Assembly: GCA_944390145.1 (NCBI GenBank)
Contig: CALXOY010000026.1
Coordinates: 1-57,507 of the forward strand
DNA length: 57,507 nt
Reading direction: 5' to 3'
Source of the DNA: an uncultured Duodenibacillus sp.
GTDB lineage: Bacteria; Pseudomonadota; Gammaproteobacteria; Burkholderiales; Burkholderiaceae_F
The number at the start of each line of letters is the position of its first letter. The stretch's first letter is position 1. The notes under the pieces were generated by a model that worked only from the letters and a program-made list of their open reading frames with translations, searched no databases and had not been told where the DNA came from. Shown in pieces: positions 26,558-35,346 of this stretch. Both the position numbers and the translations under genes were made by a program.

Positions 26558-27445
26558 CTATTGAGAGTCGCGCTTTAAGGCTGCCACCTCGCGGTCGGCT
26601 TTCTCGCGCTGCTCCGGCGTCCAGTGCTTCTTGGCCTCCTCGATGGTCATCTCGTCGCGGTGGTAGCCGCGGGAGGCCACAAACGAGGCGGCAAGACCCG
26701 CCACCACGGCGGCAACGCCCACGCCCGTGACGGCGCGCATGGCGGTGCCCATGGTGATCACGTCGCGCTTGACCGGGTTCGTCGGCAGCCCGTAGGCCTC
26801 GTGGCCGTGCTTGCAGACGGTGAGCGTATGCAGGCCGCCCATTTCGTTGACGCCGTAAAGCTCGGCCTTCTCAAAGCCCTTCTTCTTCAGGAATTCGACG
26901 CGCTTCATGCCCTTGGCGATCATCTCCTCGCGCGGACCGAAGCTCAAGGCCTCAGGCTGGCAGGTCTTCACGCAGGCCGGAATACCGCCCTCTTCGAGCC
27001 TGTCAAGGCACAGCGTGCACTTGTCGATGCGCTTGTCGGTCGGACGGAACCGCGGCACGTCGAAGGGGCATGCCGACTGGCAGTACGTGCAGCCGTTGCA
27101 CTTTTCCGTGTCAAAGGCCACCACGCCGTTTTCCATCTTAAAGAGCGCTCCCGAGGAGCAGATCTCCACGCAGGCCGCATCGGTGCAGTGAAAGCACGAA
27201 CGGCGGCCGATCGCGAAATTCAGGGGCTGGAACTTGTTGCCGGACTCGTGCTCGGCAAAGGTCATGATCAGACGCGTATCGCCGTTTAAGTCCGCCGGCG
27301 ACTGGTAGCTTCCCGTAAAGGGGATGCTGTTTAGCTTCGTCGGCGCAGGCAGTCCGTTCCACTGCTTGCAGGCAACCTGGCAGCCCTTGCAGCCCGTGCA
27401 GTGGGATGCGTCAAACAAAATGGCGACTTCTTTGCTCTTGGCCAT
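26558..27445 (-). CDS. fdhB: Formate dehydrogenase iron-sulfur (beta) subunit
   Basis: Periplasm-facing electron-transfer subunit with four [4Fe-4S] clusters, equivalent to FdnH/FdoH. The protein has 295 residues. The Cys groups are CTGCKGCQVACKQW, CFHCTDAACVEIC, CNGCTYCQSACPF and CTLCLDRLEEGGIPACVKTC. A single C-terminal membrane helix (about residues 231-254, MRAVTGVGVAAVVAGLAASF) anchors it to the cytochrome b subunit. It has no own signal peptide, so it should be exported with the catalytic subunit through Tat. Confidence 0.96.
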   Translation of the reverse strand: MAKSKEVAILFDASHCTGCKGCQVACKQWNGLPAPTKLNSIPFTGSYQSPADLNGDTRLIMTFAEHESGNKFQPLNFAIGRRSCFHCTDAACVEICSSGALFKMENGVVAFDTEKCNGCTYCQSACPFDVPRFRPTDKRIDKCTLCLDRLEEGGIPACVKTCQPEALSFGPREEMIAKGMKRVEFLKKKGFEKAELYGVNEMGGLHTLTVCKHGHEAYGLPTNPVKRDVITMGTAMRAVTGVGVAAVVAGLAASFVASRGYHRDEMTIEEAKKHWTPEQREKADREVAALKRDSQ

Positions 27446-27466
27446 TATTTTCTCCTTGTCTCACTG

Positions 27467-30400
27467 TCAGCGGGCGGGTTCCAGATTCACAAGGAAGGCC
27501 TTGTATTCCGGAATCCACGAGTTGGGGTCGCCCACGTTGGGCGTCAGGTCGTTGACGTTGTCGCCCGTGGCGAACTTCGTTGCCCAGGAGAAGTGGTGCG
27601 GCATGCCCACCACATGTGTGAGCTTGCCGTCGATCATCATCGGCTTCATGCGCTTGGTGACCATCGCCGCAACCTTCACGTCGCCGCGGTTGTTCCAGAC
27701 GCGCACCATCTGACCGTTCTTGATGCCCTTTTCCTTGGCAAGCTCCTCGCTGATTTCGATGAAGTTGCACGGGATGAGTTCGTTGAGCCACGGGATGTTG
27801 CGGGTCTGCGTGCCGCTTTGCCAGTGCTCGACCACCGAGTAGGTCGTCACGACGTACGGGTAGTCCTTGGCATTGCCGCGCTTGACGGACTCGTCCTTCG
27901 TAAAGAGCGCGCAGGGGTTGCCGCCGGCGCCGTTCAGAAGGTTCTTCACGGGCGTTTCATGCGGCTCGAAGTGCTCTGGCAGCGGACCGTCGCCCATGCC
28001 GTAGGCAAAGAGCCTTGCCTGCTGCTCCCAGGTCATGAAGAAGGCGTTGCGGTCGGGCGGCGCGGCGGTGACAAAGTCGCCCACGTCGTTTTGGATCCAC
28101 TTGCCGTCCTTCCATTCGACCAGCACGCGGTTCGGGTTATAGGGCCTGCCGTTTTCGTCGGCCGAGGCGCGGTTGTAGAGAATGCGGCGGTTGGCGGGCC
28201 ACGCAAAGGACCACTGCGGGAAAAGGCCGAGCCCGGTGGGGTCGCTCTTGCTGCGGCGCGTCATGGGCTGCTTCATCGGGTCGAGCTTGTCGGCCTCGTT
28301 GTTGTAGTAGCCCGAGAAGATCCAGATGCCGCAGGCGGTGCTGCCGTCGGCCTGCAGCGACCCGTAGGCGGGAATGAGCTTGCCGGTCTTGACGTCGTAG
28401 CCGTTTAGCGCCCAGCACAGGGCGCGGATGTCGGGCTTGCCGTCAATCGTGTAGTTCATGTTGGTCTTCAGAATCTGGTCCGGGCAGGCGCCGCCCTCCT
28501 TTTCATAAAGGGCGCGGATTTCCTTCCACAGAAGCATCAGCTGCTCGAAGTCGGACTTCGCTTCGCCTGCGGGCTCGACGGCCTTCTCGCGCCACTGGAT
28601 CCAGCGGCCGGAGTTGTTGATCGAACCCGTCTTTTCGTAGATGAGCGCAGCAGGCAGGAAGTAGCACTCGGTCTTCACCTCGGAGGCCTTCATGTCGGGC
28701 GCGCGCCAGAAGTCGGCCGTTTCGGTGAAGAACCAGTCGGTCACCACCAGCCAGTCGAGCTTGGCCATAGAGTGGCGGGCGTGCTTGGCGTTCGGCGTGG
28801 AGTGCGCCGGATTCATGCCCCAACAAAAGTAGCCCTTGATCTTCTCGTCGCGCATCTGATTGAAGGTCATGATGGTCGAGTAGTGGCCGTAGTCGTAGCG
28901 CGGGCTGATCTTCGGGAGCAGGTCGTAGCAGTAGTCGTTTTCGAAGGTGGCGTTGTCGCCGAACCATTCCTTGAGGGCCGAAACCCAGAACTTGGGCTTG
29001 TTGGTGTAGTAGCCCGCGGCATAGGTTTCCACCGAGAGGTAGTCGGCCAGCGTCGGATGGCTCTTGCCGGTGGGCCAGGAGAGGTAGCCCGGGGCCTGGT
29101 GCACGGAGGCGCCGACGTCGGTGGAACCCTGTACATTCGGTTCGCCGCGCAGCGCATTGATGCCGCCGCCCGCGATGCCGACGTTGCCCAGAAGAAGCTG
29201 CACCACGCACATGATGCGGCAGTTCTGCGAGCCGTAGGTGTGCTGCGTCTGGCCGAGGGCGTACAGAATCGAGCCGGCCTTGTCGGGGCGTCCGGTGCTG
29301 GCGTAGACCTGCCAGATCTTCAGCAAAACGTCACGCTCCATGCCGGTGATACGCTCGACGAGCTCCGGCGTGTAGCGCGCATAGTGGGCCTTGAGCACAT
29401 TGATGACGCAGCGCGGATCCTGCAGCGTTTCGTCGCGCTTTAAAAGCTTTAAGGCGGGCGTCGTGAATTTCGGCGTGCCGGGCTTGTTCACCCAGGCAAA
29501 GGCCGAGCCCGGAGCCGTGTTCCAGATCTGCTTTTTGTCGGAGTCGTAGCCCCAGGACGCGTTGTCGTACTTCTGCGCAACCGGATCCCAGCCGGAGAAG
29601 AGCCCCGAATTCGGATCAAACTTGTAGTCGTCGCGCAGCAGGCAGGCCGCGTTCGTGTAGCTCACCACGTAGTCCTTGTGGTAGAGCTCGTTTTGCAGGA
29701 TGTAGTTGATCATGCCGCCGAAGAAGGCGATGTCGGTGCCCGGACGCAGGCGGCCGTAGATGTCGGCCTGCGCGGCCGAGCGCGAATAGCGGGGGTCGAC
29801 CACGATCCAGGTCGCGCCGCGGTCCTGCGCACGCTCCACCCAGCGCGAGCTCAGCGGATGGTTTTCCACGTTGTTCGAGCCGATCGTGAGGATCACGTCG
29901 GAGTTGGCGAAGTCGCACCAGTGGCTCGTCATGGAGCCGCGCCCGAAGGTGGGGGCTAGGCCCGAAACGGTCGAGGAGTGGCAGACGCGGGTCTGGTTGT
30001 CGATGGCGACCACGCCGAGAGAGCGGGCAAACTTCTGCACAAGCCACGCTTCTTCGTTGTTGAGCTGCGCAGCGCCCAGGCTCGCGATGCCGTCGCAGCG
30101 GTTGACGGTGACGCCGTCCTCGGTTTCCACAAAGCTCTCGTCGCGGGTCTTTTTGACGTGGCGGGCGATTTCCTTCAAGGCCTGATCCCAGGAGATCTGC
30201 TCCCACTTATCCGACCCCGGACGGCGCACCATCGGGTGCACCACGCGGTCGGGATGGGCCGAGACCGTGCGGTCGGCCTTGACGATGTTGCGAAGGCCCC
30301 ACATGGCCGCGCCCTTGGGGCACAGGCCGCCCAGGTTGACCGGATGTTCCGGATCGCCTTCGAGGTTGATCAGTTCGCCGTTGCGCGTCGAGCAAATCGT

Positions 30401-30580
30401 GCCGCAGCCGCCCGAGCAGTAGCAGCAGATGTTTGTGACTTCCTTGACGTTTTCAAGCTTGTAGGACTTTTTCAAACAATCCGCCTCGGCGCGGGCGGTT
30501 CCTGAGGCCATGGCAGCGATGCCGCCGCTTCCAGCTGCCAGAAGAGATCGCTTGAAAAAACTTCTGCGGGAAAGTTCCAT
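27467..30580 (-). CDS. fdhA: Respiratory formate dehydrogenase catalytic (alpha) subunit, cysteine type
   Basis: Molybdenum/tungsten bis-MGD enzyme that oxidises formate to CO2 on the periplasmic side. The protein has 1037 residues from MELSRRSFFKRSL, a Tat signal. The N-terminal [4Fe-4S] site is CCYCSGGCGTIC...CPKG. In the active site the residue that is selenocysteine in E. coli FdnG/FdoG is an ordinary Cys (NQTRVCHSSTV), followed by the catalytic His. No TGA interrupts the gene, so no Sec machinery is needed. It heads the operon fdhA-B-C-E-D. The 608-base gap upstream is shared with trpS. Confidence 0.97.
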   Translation of the reverse strand: MELSRRSFFKRSLLAAGSGGIAAMASGTARAEADCLKKSYKLENVKEVTNICCYCSGGCGTICSTRNGELINLEGDPEHPVNLGGLCPKGAAMWGLRNIVKADRTVSAHPDRVVHPMVRRPGSDKWEQISWDQALKEIARHVKKTRDESFVETEDGVTVNRCDGIASLGAAQLNNEEAWLVQKFARSLGVVAIDNQTRVCHSSTVSGLAPTFGRGSMTSHWCDFANSDVILTIGSNNVENHPLSSRWVERAQDRGATWIVVDPRYSRSAAQADIYGRLRPGTDIAFFGGMINYILQNELYHKDYVVSYTNAACLLRDDYKFDPNSGLFSGWDPVAQKYDNASWGYDSDKKQIWNTAPGSAFAWVNKPGTPKFTTPALKLLKRDETLQDPRCVINVLKAHYARYTPELVERITGMERDVLLKIWQVYASTGRPDKAGSILYALGQTQHTYGSQNCRIMCVVQLLLGNVGIAGGGINALRGEPNVQGSTDVGASVHQAPGYLSWPTGKSHPTLADYLSVETYAAGYYTNKPKFWVSALKEWFGDNATFENDYCYDLLPKISPRYDYGHYSTIMTFNQMRDEKIKGYFCWGMNPAHSTPNAKHARHSMAKLDWLVVTDWFFTETADFWRAPDMKASEVKTECYFLPAALIYEKTGSINNSGRWIQWREKAVEPAGEAKSDFEQLMLLWKEIRALYEKEGGACPDQILKTNMNYTIDGKPDIRALCWALNGYDVKTGKLIPAYGSLQADGSTACGIWIFSGYYNNEADKLDPMKQPMTRRSKSDPTGLGLFPQWSFAWPANRRILYNRASADENGRPYNPNRVLVEWKDGKWIQNDVGDFVTAAPPDRNAFFMTWEQQARLFAYGMGDGPLPEHFEPHETPVKNLLNGAGGNPCALFTKDESVKRGNAKDYPYVVTTYSVVEHWQSGTQTRNIPWLNELIPCNFIEISEELAKEKGIKNGQMVRVWNNRGDVKVAAMVTKRMKPMMIDGKLTHVVGMPHHFSWATKFATGDNVNDLTPNVGDPNSWIPEYKAFLVNLEPAR

Positions 30581-30802
30581 GTGGTTCTCCTTGCCGGACA
30601 GCCCGCACCGGTCTTTCACGGTCCGCACCGGCTCATCAGACAGGAGAGAGGATGCTCAGGCGCAGGGGCTGTGTTTCCGAAAATGCTTCAACCCGACCCT
30701 CTTTTTGTTATACGGGGGCAATCACGGGTTCCCGAGAGTCTCATGGATGCGGCGCATAACGTCAATTGGCCAGAAGTGGGAGCGGCCTATTGGTTAATTC
30801 CC

Positions 30803-30821
30803 CTATTCCTTATACGAATAG
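30803..30821 (+). promoter_or_regulatory. Inverted repeat in the fdhA-trpS divergent region
   Basis: CTATTC-CTTATAC-GAATAG, 6-bp perfect arms around an AT-rich 7-base centre, in the 30581-31188 gap. It could be an operator for the fdh operon. The gap is otherwise unusual for its lower GC and several ATTGG/CCTATT repeats (30775-30806 and 31031-31040). I identify no coding sequence in it. Confidence 0.3.
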
Positions 30822-30999
30822 CGACCACTTTCCCCGCCTCTCCTGAACCCTCTGCCGCCGAACCCGCGCCGCTTCAGGGTTTGAGTGCCTGCGCCCCGCA
30901 CCCCTCGGGAAACCCCCTCCCTCATTGTGAGTAAGTCTTATTTCAATCCCGTACTTCCAGCGAATGACCGGCCGGAAAAAAGCCTCGCCGCGAGAATTA

Positions 31000-31046
31000 G
31001 GACAAATGCGTTTTGCGCCAAACCATAAAAATTGGCCTATTTGTCC
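31000..31046 (+). promoter_or_regulatory. Hairpin in the trpS leader
   Basis: GGACAAAT and ATTTGTCC (perfect 8 bp) flank an inner GCCAA / TTGGC pair, about 140 bases before the trpS start. No T-tract and no Trp-rich leader peptide are present, so the function is open: a 5' UTR structure or an operator. Confidence 0.35.
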
Positions 31047-31188
31047 GCCACCGGCCTTTTGCCGCACGCGTGGGGGACAAAACCATAGTGCGCGCCGCCG
31101 CTGCGGCGGTAAACTTCGCAACTGGCCCGGCGCCGGCCGGGCAGTGGATCAACCATTACTTTTTGAAAAGAAAGGACGGCAAACACTC

Positions 31189-32511
31189 ATGCGAGTCTTA
31201 ACAGGCATCAACACCACGGGCACGCTTCATCTCGGCAACTACTGCGGAGCGATTCGCCCCTGTGTGCAAGCTTCCCGCCGCGACGACGTGGAAAGTTTTT
31301 TTTTCATGGCCGACTTGCATGCGCTCATCAAATGCCAGGACCCCGCCCGCATTGAACTGAGCCGCATGCAGATTGCGGCCAGCTGGCTGGCAAGCGGCCT
31401 TGACCCCGACCGCGTCACCTTCTACCGCCAAAGCGACATCCCCGAAATCCCGCTGTTGAACTGGCTTTTGAGCTGCGTCTGCTCCAAGGGCCTCATGAAC
31501 CGCGCCCACGCCTACAAGGCCTATCTTGAAGCCAATCAGAACGCGGGCGAGGATCCGGATGCGGGCGTCTCCATGGGGCTTTTCTGCTATCCGGTGCTGA
31601 TGGCCGCCGACATCCTGATGTTCAACGCCGACCGCGTGCCCGTCGGGCGCGATCAGATCCAGCACCTTGAAATGGCCCGCGACATGGCCACGCGCTTTAA
31701 CAACACCTACGGCCTCGGCCGAGAGTTCTTCGTGATGCCGTTTGAGCAGATCGACGAGCACGTGGAGATCCTCCCGGGCTTGGACGGCCGCAAGATGAGC
31801 AAGAGCTACAACAACGTCATCCCGCTTTTTGAGGGCGGCGAAAAGGCGCTTGCCGAAGCCATCGGCCGCGTGGTCACCGACAGCAAGCTGCCGGGCGAGC
31901 CCAAGGACCCCGACAGCACGTCACTCACCCGCATCTATGAGGCCTTTGCCACCACCGAGCAGTACCAGGCCTTCCGCGCCGAACTCTCCGACGGTCTGGG
32001 CTGGGGCGAAGCCAAAAAGAAGCTCATCGACAAGATCAACGAAGAGATCGGTCCGATGCGCGAGAAATACAACTACTACATCGCGCACCCGGCCGAACTC
32101 GAAGACATCCTGCAGGCGGGCGCCGCAAAGGCGCGCAAAATCGCCACCCCCTTCATGCAGGAGCTGCGCCACGCCGTGGGCCTGCGAAACTTCCGCGAAC
32201 TGCAAAAGGACGCCCCGGCAGCCCCCGAAGCGAAAAAGAGCGTCAAGCCGCGCGGCCTCATCAAGCAATACCGCGAAGCCGACGGCCTCTTTTACTTCAA
32301 GCTCACCGAGGGCGCCGACACGCTGCTCGTCTCCAAGGGATATGTCAACGGACGCGAAGCCGGCATGGCGGTGGCAGCGCTCAAGGCAAAGGGCCTTGCC
32401 GACGCCGCCGACGTGACGCTCTCCGACGGCGTCACGCTTGCGCGCGTCAACGCCCTTTTGGAAGCCATGCGGCTTGAAGAGGCAGAAAAGAAGAAGGCCA
32501 AAGCCTCCTGA
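31189..32511 (+). CDS. trpS: Tryptophanyl-tRNA synthetase
   Basis: Class Ic aminoacyl-tRNA synthetase charging tRNA-Trp. The protein has 440 residues from MRVLTGINTTG. The HIGH-like motif is TGTLHLGNYCG (about residues 9-19) and KMSKS is GRKMSKSYNN. The catalytic part ends near residue 335. A C-terminal extension of about 100 residues (from VKPRGLIKQYREADGLFYF) makes it longer than the ~334-residue E. coli enzyme, as in several Burkholderiales. A run of 9 T at 31296-31304 codes for SFFFM. The reading frame is open further upstream, but the ATG at 31189 has an AAAGGA element and starts at the family N-terminus. Confidence 0.96.
   Translation: MRVLTGINTTGTLHLGNYCGAIRPCVQASRRDDVESFFFMADLHALIKCQDPARIELSRMQIAASWLASGLDPDRVTFYRQSDIPEIPLLNWLLSCVCSKGLMNRAHAYKAYLEANQNAGEDPDAGVSMGLFCYPVLMAADILMFNADRVPVGRDQIQHLEMARDMATRFNNTYGLGREFFVMPFEQIDEHVEILPGLDGRKMSKSYNNVIPLFEGGEKALAEAIGRVVTDSKLPGEPKDPDSTSLTRIYEAFATTEQYQAFRAELSDGLGWGEAKKKLIDKINEEIGPMREKYNYYIAHPAELEDILQAGAAKARKIATPFMQELRHAVGLRNFRELQKDAPAAPEAKKSVKPRGLIKQYREADGLFYFKLTEGADTLLVSKGYVNGREAGMAVAALKAKGLADAADVTLSDGVTLARVNALLEAMRLEEAEKKKAKAS
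31296..31304 (+). repeat. Run of 9 T inside trpS
   Basis: Nine T within codons for Ser-Phe-Phe-Phe, near the 5' end of an essential gene; a site where transcriptional slippage is possible. Confidence 0.9.
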
Positions 32512-32593
32512 TTGAGCACAAAAAAGGATCCTGCTCTTGCGCTTTTCACGCAAGCCCCGGCAGGATCCAGACCCAGGAAAAGATGTGCACTGC

Positions 32594-32621
32594 ACGGCGC
32601 CCGACTGCGGCGCCGTTTTTT
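32594..32621 (+). terminator. Terminator between trpS and the molbindin gene
   Basis: ACGGCGCC-CGACTGC-GGCGCCGT, a perfect 8-bp stem followed by TTTTT, on the plus strand. A second long hairpin (GGATCCTGC/GCAGGATCC with an inner CTTGCG/CGCAAG) lies at 32526-32568, just after the trpS stop. Confidence 0.8.
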
Positions 32622-32832
32622 ATTCGTCGACGGCCACCATCACGGAAGAGGCCTTGATGACGGCATAGGCCGTGCCGCCCACTTTCAGCCCGAGGTTTTT
32701 GGCCGATGTCGTCGTGATCGAAGAGACGATCTTTTCGCCGGCGGCGGTTTCAATCGTCACCTCCGTCGACACGGGGCCTTCCTTGATCTCAACAATCGTG
32801 CCCTTGAGCGTGTTGCGTGCGGAAATCTTCAT
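32620..32832 (-). CDS. Molybdopterin/molybdate-binding protein, Mop (molbindin) domain
   Basis: Single Mop/TOBE domain of 70 residues from MKISARNTLKGTIVEIKEG, the standard molbindin N-terminus. Such proteins form hexamers that store molybdate or tungstate in the cytoplasm. The start was chosen at this Met; a longer frame starts eight codons upstream. It stands alone but only 2 kb from the molybdenum-dependent formate dehydrogenase operon, which fits oxyanion homeostasis for that enzyme. Confidence 0.92.
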   Translation of the reverse strand: MKISARNTLKGTIVEIKEGPVSTEVTIETAAGEKIVSSITTTSAKNLGLKVGGTAYAVIKASSVMVAVDE

Positions 32833-33038
32833 TTCACTTTTCTCCCAAAATTCCAATCCTCGTTGGACGCCCGCGGCGGCGAAAAAGCGCGCCGGAGCCG
32901 TTCTGCACTCACGTTATACACGAAATGAATAACGATCGCAATACATTTTTGGAATAGCGCTTGATGGAAAACAAGGAGGCGCCGCAAAAACCGCTTGCTG
33001 CAGCGGTGCGTTGCGCCTCCTTGAGGCGGGCGGTCTGC

Positions 33039-33386
33039 TTATCGAGCCTGCCAGTAAATTTCCGTCAGCAGCGTCCGTTCCAGCTGCATGCCGTGCACTT
33101 TCACAATCTCGTAGGACGCCGTGACTTTGTCGCCGGTGAGCATCTGACGCGTTAAGAGGTCGCACTCAAGAATCTCTCCGGGCACGAGCACTGTCTGTCC
33201 GTTCTCGACTTTTTCCGCAAAGGCGTCGTCGGCAAGCGTTGCAGTGATCAACGCATCGTTGAAAGTGCACCTCCACGTCCTGTTCCGTTCAAATCGGGGC
33301 GTGTTGACCTGAAGAAAGGCCTTCACGGTGAATTCGGTGAGCACTTCACCTGCGGACTCGATCTGCGGGTGCACAAAATGGCGCAT
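33039..33386 (-). CDS. Conserved-looking hypothetical protein
   Basis: I do not recognise this gene. From the ATG it encodes 115 residues with no signal peptide or membrane segment. It has a mixed, well-folded composition (VLTEFTVKAFLQVNTPRF, TWRCTFNDALITATLADDAF, VLVPGEILECDLLTRQML). The frame continues 12 sense codons upstream to a TGA and adds a short Cys-containing stretch (CTGNLC), so the true start could be earlier or the gene could be a truncated remnant. No ribosome-binding site is obvious. It lies between the molbindin and cstA genes on the same strand; GC is lower than around it, suggesting acquisition. The flanking 32833-33038 gap shows nothing clear. Confidence 0.55.
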   Translation of the reverse strand: MRHFVHPQIESAGEVLTEFTVKAFLQVNTPRFERNRTWRCTFNDALITATLADDAFAEKVENGQTVLVPGEILECDLLTRQMLTGDKVTASYEIVKVHGMQLERTLLTEIYWQAR

Positions 33387-33527
33387 CGAATTTTTCTTGT
33401 TTGAGCAGAGATTTCCGGTGCATCAGCCGGACCTGACGGTCATTGTGCCTGCAGCATGCCCCCGCCGCAAGCGTCTTTCCGTCCTGCTGACAGCAGACGG
33501 CAGGCTTGCGGCGGAAGACCTGCGGAA

Positions 33528-35204
33528 TCACTCGCGCTTGACGATCGGTGCGACATCCCTGAGCTTGAGCACGCAGTGGTAGACCACCAGAAGCGCCAGC
33601 ACGATGAGCGCTGCGGCCACCACAAACTGCAGGCCGTGGATCATCCACACGAAGGTGCCGTCCATCCAGGCGCCGATGATGCGGATCACCGCCTGCACGA
33701 GCGCGGTCATCGTCACGATGAACATGATCGTCATCGGGCCGTAGAGCATCCAGCCCTTGCGGCCGGTGGACTTCAGGAACACGGCAAGACCCGTGAGCAC
33801 CAGCGCCGAAAGCAGCTGGTTGGCCGAGCCAAAGAGCGGCCAGACGCTCATGTAGCCCGCGATGCAAAGCGCGTAGCCGGCGATCAGCGTGAGGCACGTC
33901 GCCACCACCGTGTTCGAGAAGAACTTCTGCACGGGGGTCTTTTCCTTGCCGGGCTCGGGCGTAAAGAGCTCCTGCCAGGACATGCGGCCGATGCGGGCCA
34001 CCGCGTCAACCGAGGTGAGCGCCAGAGCCGAAACGCACATCGTGAGGATGCAGGCGGCAATCTGATGCGGCACGCCAAAGATCTCGGTCAAGAACGCCGC
34101 CACGGAGGCCGAGAAGGTCTGGAAGGGGGTGCCCGAAGGCAGCACGCCGTTGGTGGCGGCGGCGCACACCACAATGAGCGAAACCACGCCCAGCACCACC
34201 TCCACGCACATCGAGCCGTAGCCCACCAGGCGCATGTCCTTTTCGCTCGAAATCATCTTGGAGCTCGTGCCGGAGCTCACCAGCGAGTGAAAGCCCGAAA
34301 CGGCGCCGCAGGCAATCGTCACAAAAAGGATCGGGAAGAGATCAAGCCCCTTCACCGTAAAGCCCGCAAAGGCCGGCATGTTGATCTGCGGGTTCTGGAT
34401 GCACACGCCCACGACGGCCGCCAGAATCATGCCGATCAAAAGGAACATCGAGAGGTAGTCGCGCGGCTGCTTTAAGAGCCACATCGGCATCACGCTGGCC
34501 GCAAAGAGGTAGGCAAAGACCACATAGCGCCAGGTGACGGCGTCGGCGTAAACCGGAAAGCAGATGCCGGCGGCAACCATCACAACCATCAGGACAATGC
34601 CAACGACAAGCTGCACGCCCGAGCTCGGACGCACGTACTTCAGGTACAGGCCGAAACCCACGGCCACGAACATGTAGATGAGCGAAATCGACGCTGCCGC
34701 GGCATTGGGCATGATTTCCGCGCCGTCCTTGGCAAAGCCGTTGAAGGTGTTGGCGACCATGTCGCAGAAGGCGGCGATCACCAGCAGCGTGAAGAGCCAG
34801 CAGAACACCAGAAAGAGCTGGCGTCCCGTGCGTCCCACGTAGGATTCAATGATCATGCCCACCGACTTGCCGCCGTTTTTCACGGATGCGTAGAGGGCGG
34901 CAAAGTCCTGCACGGCGCCGAAGAAGACGCCGCCCACAATCATCCACAAAAGCGCCGGGGCCCAGCCGAACATCGCGGCGATGATCGGGCCCGTCACGGG
35001 ACCCGCGCCCGTAATCGACGTGAATTGGTGCGCAAACACCGTCCAGCGCGAAGCCGGGGAAAAGTCCTTGCCGTCGTTTTTCTCCACGGCGGGCGTGGGG
35101 CGGTTCGGGTCGATCCCCCACGTCTTTTCAAGCCACCGCGCATAGCCGAAATAGCCGGCCAACAAGGCGACGATGGCGATCATCATGATTCCGAGTCCGG
35201 TCAT
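33528..35204 (-). CDS. cstA: Carbon starvation protein CstA-family transporter
   Basis: Inner-membrane transporter of 558 residues with about 14-16 hydrophobic segments. The CstA signature is clear: GKDFSPASRWTVFAHQFTSI, ITGAGPVTGPIIAAMFGW, GGVFFGAVQDFAALYASVKNGG, and PLFGSANQLLSALVL. CstA/BtsT proteins import pyruvate, and peptides have been proposed. At 558 residues it is nearer the shorter form of the family than the ~700-residue E. coli protein. It is divergent from aroD and near the lar genes, so a role in pyruvate/lactate use is plausible. Confidence 0.93.
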   Translation of the reverse strand: MTGLGIMMIAIVALLAGYFGYARWLEKTWGIDPNRPTPAVEKNDGKDFSPASRWTVFAHQFTSITGAGPVTGPIIAAMFGWAPALLWMIVGGVFFGAVQDFAALYASVKNGGKSVGMIIESYVGRTGRQLFLVFCWLFTLLVIAAFCDMVANTFNGFAKDGAEIMPNAAAASISLIYMFVAVGFGLYLKYVRPSSGVQLVVGIVLMVVMVAAGICFPVYADAVTWRYVVFAYLFAASVMPMWLLKQPRDYLSMFLLIGMILAAVVGVCIQNPQINMPAFAGFTVKGLDLFPILFVTIACGAVSGFHSLVSSGTSSKMISSEKDMRLVGYGSMCVEVVLGVVSLIVVCAAATNGVLPSGTPFQTFSASVAAFLTEIFGVPHQIAACILTMCVSALALTSVDAVARIGRMSWQELFTPEPGKEKTPVQKFFSNTVVATCLTLIAGYALCIAGYMSVWPLFGSANQLLSALVLTGLAVFLKSTGRKGWMLYGPMTIMFIVTMTALVQAVIRIIGAWMDGTFVWMIHGLQFVVAAALIVLALLVVYHCVLKLRDVAPIVKRE

Positions 35205-35346
35205 GACTTATTCACTCCCTTGAGGTTGTTTTTGGTTTTGTCTTTGCTGCCGCCCTGCTTTGCCGGCGGCCCAAGGCCTCTTATCTTACGCCTGCGGCAA
35301 AGGCTAAACTAAGCTGTCAACGGATTTACAACGAAAGGACTATCCC

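Noticed and set aside
29900-30178. Selenocysteine codon in the formate dehydrogenase catalytic subunit
   Set aside because: The gene is open throughout and has an ordinary Cys codon at the Sec position (NQTRVCHSS), so there is no TGA to recode.
30581-31188. Sigma-54 (-24/-12) promoter for the fdh operon
   Set aside because: No GG-N10-GC element with the TGGCAC-N5-TTGCA pattern was found on the minus strand in this gap.
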